Of a DNA stretch of 25,084 nt, positions 7,132 to 15,017 are shown piece after piece. The stretch spans positions 1 through 25,084 of the forward strand of contig CAZINM010000004.1 in assembly GCA_964540605.1 (NCBI GenBank). The letters run 5' to 3'. The notes below the pieces were generated by a model. That model had not been told where the DNA came from. It made no database searches and saw nothing but the letters and a program-made list of their open reading frames with translations. Each line of letters opens with the position of its first letter. Within the stretch, counting starts at the first letter, position 1. Origin of the DNA: CAZINM01 sp964540605 (GTDB taxonomy: Bacteria; Patescibacteriota; Dojkabacteria; SC72; JAHDCA01). The translations under genes were made by a program, and so were the position numbers.

Positions 7132-7692
7132 ATGTCACTAGAGAAACAGATTCTCGTTCAACTATATAAAGATAATGTAAGGAATATCTATCGTTATTTT
7201 TATAAGCGAACTTTAAGCAATGATGTAAGCGAAGATCTTACTAGTACGGTATTTTTGCTATTTACTGAAAAGGTCACAAGATCATCAAGTGAAATAGATA
7301 ATTATCAGAAATATCTTTTTGGTATTGCCAAGAAAGTCTTATATCAAAGGCTTCGTGAAAAATATAAAAACAAAGAGATCAATCTCGGACTAGAAGAAAT
7401 GGATCTTGCTTCTAAGACATCAGATATTGATCTTGAGTCTGAATCTGATCAAAAATACTCACAATATCTAGAAGATCGAGTTAAGCAATTATTGCCACAA
7501 TTACCACAAAAACAGCGAGAGATAATCGAAATGCGATTTATCGATGGACTTTCGTTAAAAGAAATAACACAAAAGATAAATAAAGATATGAATTATGTTA
7601 AAACAACACAGAAAAGAGGGCTTCATTCATTAAGAGTAGCATCAGAATGTACACCAATTACGACTAATATATCAGGAGGAAAATATGTCTAA
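7132..7692 (+). CDS. ECF-type RNA polymerase sigma factor
   Basis: Alternative sigma factor of 186 residues. Region 2 is at about 10-75 (RNIYRYFYKRTLSNDVSEDL, then YLFGIAKKVLYQRLREK), and region 4 at about 115-170 (LLPQLPQKQREIIEMRFIDG, then LSLKEITQKINKDMNYVKTT with the helix-turn-helix). Its own promoter lies six bases before the ATG. Its stop overlaps the start of the next gene by 8 bases (ATGTCTAA), a coupling typical of a sigma factor and its membrane-bound regulator. The C-terminus has a short extra tail after region 4. Its target promoters cannot be deduced. Confidence 0.9.
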   Translation: MSLEKQILVQLYKDNVRNIYRYFYKRTLSNDVSEDLTSTVFLLFTEKVTRSSSEIDNYQKYLFGIAKKVLYQRLREKYKNKEINLGLEEMDLASKTSDIDLESESDQKYSQYLEDRVKQLLPQLPQKQREIIEMRFIDGLSLKEITQKINKDMNYVKTTQKRGLHSLRVASECTPITTNISGGKYV

Positions 7693-9745
7693 TATAGATC
7701 GAGAAATAAAATTCGATAAAGAAAGTGAAGAATTACTGGACAGATCGGTTTCAGAACCTAGTCCTGAGTTCATTTCATCTCTTGAAAGCGAGATGATACG
7801 ACTTTATGACAAAAATACCTCTAAAACTAACTTTTTATCTAATTTATTTATGCAACTAAAAAAGAATTGGCTAATAGCAGGAGCTGTTGGACTTATCTTT
7901 ATTGGTTCAATAGGAACAGGTGGTTATCTGTTTTACAACAGTAGATACGGATTTGATGAAAATGCTGTTCTAGCTGAAATTGCCAAAAGAGATAATAGTA
8001 GCTTGTTAGCACCGAAAGTTATGAACGCCGAAAGTGATGGAGATGAGAGTCAAAGACTTAGCTCTTCAATGGATCTTGGGATGTATTGGAGACCTGAAGG
8101 TTACACATATTCAAAAACTACTTATACTCCAGGACCAGCTCAAGATAGCTGTTCAACTCTTAACTATGGAACCTATTACGGTATTGAGGATTCCGGTTAT
8201 TCAGAAGAGATGAGATCATTTTATGATGGGACAAGAAGCTACTACCTTAGTATTGTTAAAACTGATAGTGGCCAAATTGTAAGTTACTATCTTTCAACTG
8301 ACGATGGATACTACGAGTATTACGGTGGAGATTACGCTGTTTATCAGGAATATGATCAAGCTTTGTATTTGCCTGAATTATCTAGAAGTTCAGATGATAA
8401 CTTAGTTCCAGAACCCACGGTCACTGGTAGTGGTGATGATAATTTGGTTGATGAACCTACTGTGAAATTTGATGAACCAGACGATTTAGTCGATGAGCCA
8501 ACAGTGTATTTTGATGAGCCAGATGATCTAGTTCCTGAACCTACAGTGACTAATGGTGACGACAACTTGGTTCCAGAGCCAACAGTAATTGATGATGGAA
8601 CTGTTACTGAACCTCCTAAAGAGGATGGAGAAAGACCTGAACCTAATGAACCTGTAGAAGATCCAGATGTTAGACCAGATGATCCTCTTACTATAGATGA
8701 TTACTTTGGTGGAGATGTAAAAATTGTTAAAAAAGGAAAGTATGATGGAAAAGATGCCTACCTTTTAGAACTAGTTTCTCAAGATCCTTGTAAAGAATAT
8801 ACATACCTAGATAAAGTTGTTTCTACGGGAGATGTTGATTCAGAAACATTCGCAATAATTAGTAGGATATGGGTTGATGCAGAAACATACGATTATCTTG
8901 AGGAGAGCAAGTATTTCGGCAGAGTTAATGATTCAGCCCTTATTTCGGTACATAAGTACGAAATAGAGCAGAAAGATGTTTCTTGGGAAAGTGTAAAAAA
9001 TGAATTTGTATTCTTATCTGGAGTAAAGATCGAAGAGATAGAAACTCCTGATAGTGATCTAACTGATGAAAGTAATGACTGGGTTAAACAGAACGAAGTA
9101 TCACTTGTAATTCCTGAAATATCTGGAGAGATAAGTATGTCGAATGTAAGTGCACAAGAGGTTTATGATGAGGAATATGCTCAGGAATTTAGAGCAGATA
9201 GAAAATTCTACTTATCTGGACCTATTGGAGATCGGTTATACGAGATGAATAATTCAACAGATAATGGCGATTACATAAGTTCGAAACTCACTTACTACAT
9301 AACCGAGATCAATACGAAAACAAGTAACAGATATTTCGATGTGAGTTATTTTGAAGGATATTCTCTTGATAGAGTAGTAGAGGAATACACATGGGAGGGT
9401 ATAACTGTTAAAGACGGTAAAGTTATGGTCGATGGAAAACAGCTTAATGCAAAAGTTTTAGAATATACCTATTCATCTGGTAGTTCTGAGCCGTATCCTG
9501 GAGATTATGTGGAAGGTTCAGATGAAGCATTGAAGATTGAAATGGAAGAGAGCTATGTCGAAGAAACATCATACACTTTGATCTTCGGTTTTGAAGGGTA
9601 TGTTGTTGTTATGAACTATCAAGGAGAATCTTTTGAATTATTCACTTGGGACCTAAATAATGCTGATGATTGGAGTGCGTACCTTAAAGCTGTTGAGAAT
9701 TCTGATACAGCAGTAGGGATAGAAGTTGACCCAATAGCTTATTAA
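7685..9745 (+). CDS. Large single-pass membrane protein, probable regulator of the ECF sigma factor
   Basis: 686 residues coupled to the sigma gene by an 8-base overlap and a good internal Shine-Dalgarno (AGGAGG, 7 bases before the ATG). A cytoplasmic segment of about 57 residues is followed by one membrane helix (about 58-80) and a large extracytoplasmic part. The position and topology are those of an anti-sigma factor. However, the cytoplasmic part has no zinc-binding HxxxCxxC motif, so this is inference. The outside portion has a Tyr-rich domain (YYGIEDSGYS, YYLSTDDGYYEYYGG), five acidic repeats of the type DDNLVPEPTV (about residues 237-305), a Pro/Glu linker, and two further domains with many paired Tyr and acidic residues. 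These could be sensor or surface-interaction domains. A strong terminator follows 49 bases downstream. Confidence 0.8.
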   Translation: MSNIDREIKFDKESEELLDRSVSEPSPEFISSLESEMIRLYDKNTSKTNFLSNLFMQLKKNWLIAGAVGLIFIGSIGTGGYLFYNSRYGFDENAVLAEIAKRDNSSLLAPKVMNAESDGDESQRLSSSMDLGMYWRPEGYTYSKTTYTPGPAQDSCSTLNYGTYYGIEDSGYSEEMRSFYDGTRSYYLSIVKTDSGQIVSYYLSTDDGYYEYYGGDYAVYQEYDQALYLPELSRSSDDNLVPEPTVTGSGDDNLVDEPTVKFDEPDDLVDEPTVYFDEPDDLVPEPTVTNGDDNLVPEPTVIDDGTVTEPPKEDGERPEPNEPVEDPDVRPDDPLTIDDYFGGDVKIVKKGKYDGKDAYLLELVSQDPCKEYTYLDKVVSTGDVDSETFAIISRIWVDAETYDYLEESKYFGRVNDSALISVHKYEIEQKDVSWESVKNEFVFLSGVKIEEIETPDSDLTDESNDWVKQNEVSLVIPEISGEISMSNVSAQEVYDEEYAQEFRADRKFYLSGPIGDRLYEMNNSTDNGDYISSKLTYYITEINTKTSNRYFDVSYFEGYSLDRVVEEYTWEGITVKDGKVMVDGKQLNAKVLEYTYSSGSSEPYPGDYVEGSDEALKIEMEESYVEETSYTLIFGFEGYVVVMNYQGESFELFTWDLNNADDWSAYLKAVENSDTAVGIEVDPIAY
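8393..8599 (+). repeat. Five tandem DDNLVPEPTV-type coding repeats
   Basis: Units of 12-15 codons: DDNLVPEPTVTGSG, DDNLVDEPTVKFDEP, DDLVDEPTVYFDEP, DDLVPEPTVTNG and DDNLVPEPTVIDDG. The DNA copies differ at many synonymous positions, so the array is not a recent slippage product. It probably forms an extended acidic stalk. Confidence 0.85.
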
Positions 9746-9793
9746 AGTTCAAGATCAAGTAGTTTTTAGATAAATTTTGATTGGAAAAATTGA

Positions 9794-9818
9794 AGCACCC
9801 AGCAATGGGTGCTTTTTT
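9794..9818 (+). terminator. Strong rho-independent terminator
   Basis: AGCACCCA - GCAA - TGGGTGCT, a perfect 8-base stem with a GNRA tetraloop, followed by a run of T. It ends the sigma factor operon. Confidence 0.95.
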
Positions 9819-9933
9819 ATAAATAAGATCATCAAAGATCCATATCTTATATAAAAACAATATTAGGTTAATTCATTTGACTTAAATATTAGATATTTCT
9901 ATCATATTCCAGCTTTTTTATTTTTATACATAA

Positions 9934-11691
9934 ATGCTTAAGTTAATAAAATACATAAGATCTTATTGGTTCCTGTTGATATTAGTTGTTGTTGCTATTT
10001 ATATCCAGGTTCAAGTAGATCTCGCACTTCCTGACTATATGTCAAGGATTGTTAATGAGGGAATAATAAACGAAGACCAAGATCTTATATGGGATATTGG
10101 TAAAGAAATGCTCCTTATCTCTCTTATTGGAGGTGTATTCACAATTATTTCTGGATATCTTATATCCAAGATCTCAAGCGGTTTCGGGAAGAAGATCCGA
10201 ACAAAACTATTTTCTCATGTCGAGAGTTTCTCTTTACTTGAGATAAACAAATTTTCTATAGCGTCATTAATAACTAGATCAACAAATGATATTCAACAAG
10301 CTCAAGGCATTTTAGGTAATTTTTTAAGACCAATGCTTTTTGCTCCAATAATAGGAGTAGGAGCGATCATAAAGGCAATAAATACTGCTCCATCAATAAG
10401 CTGGATTATTGGAGTAACAGTGGTAGTAATAATAATAGTTATGATAACGACTTTTTATATTACAATGCCGAAATTCAAGAAACTTCAAGAATTGCTTGAT
10501 AAGTTGAATCTTGTGGCTAGGGAGAATCTCACTGGATTAAGAGTGATCAGAGCATTCAATACTGAAAGATATGAGGAAGAGAGATTTGATGATGTTAATG
10601 TGGATCTTACAAAAGCTAACCTTTTTGTAAATCGAGTCATGGTTGTTCTTTTCCCTTTCATGATGTTTCTCTTTGACCTTACAGTAATGGCAATAATATG
10701 GTTTGGTTCTCATCTTATAGCAGATAATGAGCTCCAAGTTGGTGATATGATGGCCTTCATGCAATATTCAATGCAAGTCGTATTCTCTTTCCTGATGATC
10801 TCTATGATGTTCATAATGATCCCAAGAGCTGCCGTATCAATAGATAGGATCAACGAGGTGCTTGAAACAGACATTAGTATAAAAGATCCTGTTAAACCAA
10901 GATCGTTTGGAAAGGTTAAAGGAAGGGTTGAGTTCAAGAATGTAAGTTTTATTTATGAAAAAGCTAAGGAACCAGCCATAAATAATATTTCATTTGTTGC
11001 AGAACCAAATAGAACTACAGCAATAATTGGAAGTACAGGTAGTGGAAAGTCCACTATAGTCAACCTCATACCTAGATTTTTCGATGTAACTAGTGGTTCA
11101 ATATTAATCGATGGTGTAGATGTTCGAGAGATCGATCAGAAATCTCTTCACGACTTTATCGGTTATACCCCTCAAAAACCAGTTTTGTTCTCAGGTACGA
11201 TAGCTTCCAATATTAAATATAGTGATCCAGATGGAGAAGATGGAAGAATGTATGAAGTGGCAAAAATTGCACAAGTTGATGAATTCGTTGATAGCTTGCC
11301 AGATAATTATGAGACCAATATGGCACAAGGAGGTCTGAATTTCTCTGGAGGGCAAAAGCAAAGGATATCTATTGCTAGAGCTTTATATAAAGATCCTCCT
11401 ATTTTTATATTCGATGATACTTTTTCTGCACTAGATTATAGAACAGATGCAAAATTGAGAGATGAATTAAGACAAAAGACTGTAAATAAAACAGTAATTA
11501 TTGTTTCGCAAAGAATTGGAACGATCTTAAATGCAGATAAGATCATTGTGCTAAATGATAATGGAGAAATTGCAGGTGTTGGAACACATAATGAATTAAT
11601 GGCTAAATGTGAAATATATCAGGAGATTGCTCAGTCACAGCTCTCTGAAGAAGAATTAATGAATATTGATAAAGGTAAAGACAATGGATGA
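9934..11691 (+). CDS. Heterodimeric ABC exporter, subunit with degenerate ATPase site
   Basis: Half-transporter of 585 residues: a six-helix membrane domain (about 1-310) and an ATPase domain. Walker A is GSTGSGKST (366-374), the signature is the consensus FSGGQKQR (from 470), and Walker B is IFIFDDTFSALD, with Asp495 where the catalytic Glu normally sits. The H-loop has Gln526 (VSQR) instead of His. These two substitutions mark the non-catalytic partner in TM287/288- and BmrCD-type exporters, while its intact SGGQ completes the active site of the other subunit. The substrate is likely a lipid, drug or peptide and cannot be predicted. The next gene overlaps by 8 bases. A TATACA box lies only three bases before the ATG; its status is uncertain. 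Confidence 0.92.
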   Translation: MLKLIKYIRSYWFLLILVVVAIYIQVQVDLALPDYMSRIVNEGIINEDQDLIWDIGKEMLLISLIGGVFTIISGYLISKISSGFGKKIRTKLFSHVESFSLLEINKFSIASLITRSTNDIQQAQGILGNFLRPMLFAPIIGVGAIIKAINTAPSISWIIGVTVVVIIIVMITTFYITMPKFKKLQELLDKLNLVARENLTGLRVIRAFNTERYEEERFDDVNVDLTKANLFVNRVMVVLFPFMMFLFDLTVMAIIWFGSHLIADNELQVGDMMAFMQYSMQVVFSFLMISMMFIMIPRAAVSIDRINEVLETDISIKDPVKPRSFGKVKGRVEFKNVSFIYEKAKEPAINNISFVAEPNRTTAIIGSTGSGKSTIVNLIPRFFDVTSGSILIDGVDVREIDQKSLHDFIGYTPQKPVLFSGTIASNIKYSDPDGEDGRMYEVAKIAQVDEFVDSLPDNYETNMAQGGLNFSGGQKQRISIARALYKDPPIFIFDDTFSALDYRTDAKLRDELRQKTVNKTVIIVSQRIGTILNADKIIVLNDNGEIAGVGTHNELMAKCEIYQEIAQSQLSEEELMNIDKGKDNG

Positions 11692-13684
11692 AAAAGAAAG
11701 ATCAACACAACAAAATAAATCTCTAGGAAGAGGTCCAGTCCATATGATGCGAGGGGTAATGGAGAAGCCAAAAGATCTTAAAGGATCACTAAAAAAATTG
11801 TGGACCTATTTGAAAGTTTACAAGTCAGCTTTTTTTGTAGTTATACTCTTTGCTGTTATTAGTACGATATTTAGTATTTTATCACCGAAGATATTAGGAA
11901 ATATCACAGATGATATAGTTTCAGATTATTTAAAGATCCGAGTTTATGATGAAATTATGGCTCAAATACCTGAAGGCACACCGATCCCAGAGGATACTAC
12001 GGCAAAAGACTTGTTGAAATTCTTTCCTAAAGAGATAACAGATCAAATACCTCAGAAAATGCTTGATAAAATAGGAGAGATCGATCTTAGTGAAAAACCT
12101 TCAATTAACTTTGATAAAGTTCTGGAGTCAGTATATTTTCTTATAGGTTTATATCTTTTAGGAATGATATTCTCATATCTTCAAGGCTGGATAATGACTG
12201 GTATAACACAGAAATTGACATATCAGCTACGAAAGGAGATATCTGAGAAAATAAATAGACTACCATTGAAATATTTTGATACTCGCACGCATGGCGAAGT
12301 ATTAAGTCGTATTACTAACGATGTTGATACTGTAGGGCAATCTTTGAATCAAAGCTTAACTCAAATAATCACATCAATCACATCAATAATTGGAATTATC
12401 TATATGATGCTAACGATCAATTTCAATATGACACTTATTTCTTTGATCGTAATACCTTTAAGCATGCTTTTTGTAGTTGTGATAGTTAAGAAGTCTCAGC
12501 CTTTATTTAAACAACAGCAAGAATCATTAGGGGAGATCAATGGTCATATTGAGGAGATGTATAGTGGACATTATGTAGTTAAAGCCTTTAATGGAGAGGA
12601 GAGGTCGATCGAAAAGTTCAATGAGATCAATGATGATTTATATAAAAGTGCTTGGAAATCACAATTCTTATCAGGTTTGATGATGCCAGTTATGAGATTT
12701 ATTGGAAATATCGGCTATGTAGCAATATCTGTAATAGGTGGAAGTTATGCAATTCAAGGAAAAATATCTATCGGAGGGATACAAGCGTTCATACAGTATG
12801 TGAATAGTCTAAATCGTCCAATTGTAAACACCGCAACAATGGCAAATATCCTACAATCTACAGCAGCAGCGGCTGAAAGGGTTTTTGAATTTTTGGACGG
12901 AAAAGAGGAGATCCCTGATGTTGATGACCCAATTTTGTTAGGTAAGGTTGAAGGGCAGGTCAAATTTAATAATGTTATCTTCGGATATGAACCTGAGAAA
13001 CCTGTTATCAAAGGATTCTCAGCAGATATAAAACCTGGTCAGAAAGTTGCAATTGTCGGTCCAACAGGTGCAGGTAAAACTACAATGGTGAATTTATTAA
13101 TGCGATTTTATGATGTAGATAAAGGTTCGATACAAATTGATGGGATCGACATAAGATCATTTAGACGATCAGACCTTCGTAGATTGTTTGGAATGGTTCT
13201 ACAAGATACTTGGTTATTTAATGGTACGATCAAAGAGAATCTGAAATATGGAAATCCTGATGCAACGAATAGAGAAGTAAGACAGGCTGCAAAAGCTGCT
13301 CATGTTCACAATTTTGTAAACTCTTTACCGAATGGCTACAAGATGATGATAAATGAAGAAACAGATAATATCTCTCAGGGTGAAAAACAGTTATTAACAA
13401 TAGCTCGAGCTATGTTAGCAGATCCTCCTATGTTGATACTTGATGAGGCAACTAGCTCAGTTGATACAAGGACTGAAGTTGCTATACAGAAAGCTATGGA
13501 TAATCTGATGAAGGGTAGAACAAGTTTTGTAATAGCACATCGATTATCGACAATTAGGAATGCCGATCTCATACTAGTTATGAACAAAGGTAATATTGTA
13601 GAGCAGGGTAGGCATGATGAGCTTTTGGCTTCTAAGGGTTTTTATTATGACCTATATAACAGCCAATTTAACGGTAGACATTAA
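11684..13684 (+). CDS. Heterodimeric ABC exporter, catalytic subunit
   Basis: Partner half-transporter of 666 residues. The start at 11684 gives the ATGGATGA overlap with the preceding stop and has AAAGG upstream; an in-frame TTG at 11666 is less likely. Between the first two membrane helices is an extracytoplasmic insert of about 80 residues (from DDIVSDYLK through SINFDKVLE), as in LmrD-like proteins. The ATPase domain has Walker A GPTGAGKTT (459-467), a deviant signature ISQGEKQL (563-570), and Walker B LILDEATSSVD with catalytic Glu588 and H-loop His619. The asymmetry complements the upstream subunit exactly: one catalytic and one degenerate site per dimer. The N-terminus carries a soluble extension of about 30 residues. 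Confidence 0.93.
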   Translation: MDEKERSTQQNKSLGRGPVHMMRGVMEKPKDLKGSLKKLWTYLKVYKSAFFVVILFAVISTIFSILSPKILGNITDDIVSDYLKIRVYDEIMAQIPEGTPIPEDTTAKDLLKFFPKEITDQIPQKMLDKIGEIDLSEKPSINFDKVLESVYFLIGLYLLGMIFSYLQGWIMTGITQKLTYQLRKEISEKINRLPLKYFDTRTHGEVLSRITNDVDTVGQSLNQSLTQIITSITSIIGIIYMMLTINFNMTLISLIVIPLSMLFVVVIVKKSQPLFKQQQESLGEINGHIEEMYSGHYVVKAFNGEERSIEKFNEINDDLYKSAWKSQFLSGLMMPVMRFIGNIGYVAISVIGGSYAIQGKISIGGIQAFIQYVNSLNRPIVNTATMANILQSTAAAAERVFEFLDGKEEIPDVDDPILLGKVEGQVKFNNVIFGYEPEKPVIKGFSADIKPGQKVAIVGPTGAGKTTMVNLLMRFYDVDKGSIQIDGIDIRSFRRSDLRRLFGMVLQDTWLFNGTIKENLKYGNPDATNREVRQAAKAAHVHNFVNSLPNGYKMMINEETDNISQGEKQLLTIARAMLADPPMLILDEATSSVDTRTEVAIQKAMDNLMKGRTSFVIAHRLSTIRNADLILVMNKGNIVEQGRHDELLASKGFYYDLYNSQFNGRH

Positions 13685-13759
13685 TTATTGATCACCATGT
13701 TAATTCCATCGTTTTTATGTGTATACTGATATTGTGATCAAATATTTTCACAAAATTTT

Positions 13760-14746
13760 ATGATACTTATAACGGGCGGGAATGGACGAATTGGTAATGT
13801 TGTAGTCCGAGAGTTAAACAAAAGAAATGAGCGACCTAAAGTTCTTGTTAGAAAAGGTTCTGATTTAAGGTCCATTGATGATTGTGATTATGAAGAGATC
13901 CATGGAGATATTATGGATCCAGTAACTTTAGAAGATGATTTGGAAGGCGTTACAGCGATATTTCATCTCGCAGGTTATATAAATATCTCACCTTACTACA
14001 AAGAGTTGACATACAATACAAATGTCCAGGGCACCAAAAATATAATCTATCTGTGTGAGAAGTATAATTTAGATCTCCTATATACTAGTTCAATTCACGC
14101 GATCTCTGCACCATCAGATGGCTCATTGATCACGGAAGAGACTCCATTTTGTACTGAAACACATGAGAAGAGAGGTCTATATGATTGCTCAAAAGCAAGG
14201 GCAACTAGAGCCGTCATAGAAGCTAATAATAAAGGACTTAGATCTTTGATATTCCATCCAACAGGAGTTATTGGACCTTACGATCATAGACCTTCTCAGT
14301 TTGGAACTGGGATGATCAAGCTAATCAAATCTGACATAAAGATGACCATAGATGGCAAATATGATTATGTTGATGTTAGAGATGTTGCCGAAACTATGAT
14401 CAAGGCTTATGAAGAGAAAAGATTTGGCGAGAGATATATTCTCTCAAATAGAATTATGTCTATGGGTGATTATGCCAAATATTTGCATGAATTTAGCGGA
14501 ATTAAAGGAGAGACTAGCTTGATCGGATATTGGCCATCACTTGCTCTAGGTCAATTGTCTGTACTATTTAGCAAGGATCCTCAAATCACTCCTTATAGTG
14601 TTAAAACCTTACATAGTAATTGTAATATTTCTCATGCTAAAGCCTCAAAAGAGCTTGGCTATTCTCCTAGATCTGTAAAAGAGTCTATACATGACCAGTA
14701 CGAATGGTTCAAGGAAAATGGGTATTTGAGAGATACAATTTATTAG
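13760..14746 (+). CDS. NAD(P)-dependent epimerase/reductase, extended SDR
   Basis: Cytoplasmic Rossmann-fold enzyme of 328 residues. The N-terminal dinucleotide-binding motif is TGGNGRIG (TGxxGxxG) right after the first beta strand. GDIMD lies at the second Asp site, FHLAGYINISP follows, the catalytic Ser region is TSSIHAIS, and the active-site pair is YDCSKA (YxxxK). HPTGVIGPYD is the typical segment after the catalytic Lys. The sequence is closer to dihydroflavonol-4-reductase and NDP-sugar epimerase-like proteins than to classical GalE; the substrate is unknown. It stands 75 bases after the ABC genes. The foreign island begins about 190 bases after its stop. Confidence 0.88.
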   Translation: MILITGGNGRIGNVVVRELNKRNERPKVLVRKGSDLRSIDDCDYEEIHGDIMDPVTLEDDLEGVTAIFHLAGYINISPYYKELTYNTNVQGTKNIIYLCEKYNLDLLYTSSIHAISAPSDGSLITEETPFCTETHEKRGLYDCSKARATRAVIEANNKGLRSLIFHPTGVIGPYDHRPSQFGTGMIKLIKSDIKMTIDGKYDYVDVRDVAETMIKAYEEKRFGERYILSNRIMSMGDYAKYLHEFSGIKGETSLIGYWPSLALGQLSVLFSKDPQITPYSVKTLHSNCNISHAKASKELGYSPRSVKESIHDQYEWFKENGYLRDTIY

Positions 14747-14791
14747 TTTTTCAAATATAGTTTTAATGTCATGAGATTGGGTCATTAGATA

Positions 14792-14820
14792 TTGTAATGG
14801 CCTATAAAATAACCTATAAT
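14792..14820 (+). promoter_or_regulatory. Promoter-like pair upstream of the island
   Basis: TTGTAA, 17 bases, TATAAT: near-consensus, with a start expected near 14827. The nearest gene start is 190 bases further on, with strong hairpins in between, so it may drive a small RNA rather than the island genes. Confidence 0.5.
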
Positions 14821-14860
14821 TCGATTCTTACATTATATAGGGAGAGTTTCCCTTATAAGT

Positions 14861-14909
14861 AATTACTGCCCAGTTCTTTAAAAAGTGAATAGGGATAGTA
14901 ATTATTTTG
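14861..14909 (+). terminator. Hairpin followed by ATTTT, possible terminator or end of a small RNA
   Basis: AATTACT(G)CCC pairs with GGG(AT)AGTAATT across a 20-base loop that can pair further (TTC/GAA), then ATTTTGT. It could end the epimerase transcript or a small RNA started at about 14827. A smaller hairpin AGGGA-GAGTT-TCCCT lies before it. Confidence 0.5.
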
Positions 14910-14936
14910 TCAAATTTTCGTAAAATTCTTTGATCA

Positions 14937-14985
14937 ATTGAAAGTCACACACAGGTGGTTTTGCCATTTATGTGTGGCTTTCAAT
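14937..14985 (+). repeat. Long inverted repeat at the left edge of the island
   Basis: Fifteen-base arms with one mismatch: ATTGAAAGTCACACA (14937-14951) and TGTGTGGCTTTCAAT (14971-14985). The mismatch becomes G-U in RNA. The loop has a further TGG/CCA pairing. It ends 18 bases before the Shine-Dalgarno of the next gene, so it could be a leader structure or a remnant of an element end. Confidence 0.75.
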
Positions 14986-15017
14986 GTAATTCAAGTTCTT
15001 GTGAAAGGAGGTGCGAG

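Noticed and set aside
8356..8565. 69-codon minus-strand frame with Ser/Gly-rich repeats
   Set aside because: It is the antisense image of the DDNLVPEPTV repeat region.
14955..15017. Upstream GTG start of the wall hydrolase
   Set aside because: It lies inside a long hairpin and has no Shine-Dalgarno, while the ATG at 15018 has an ideal one.
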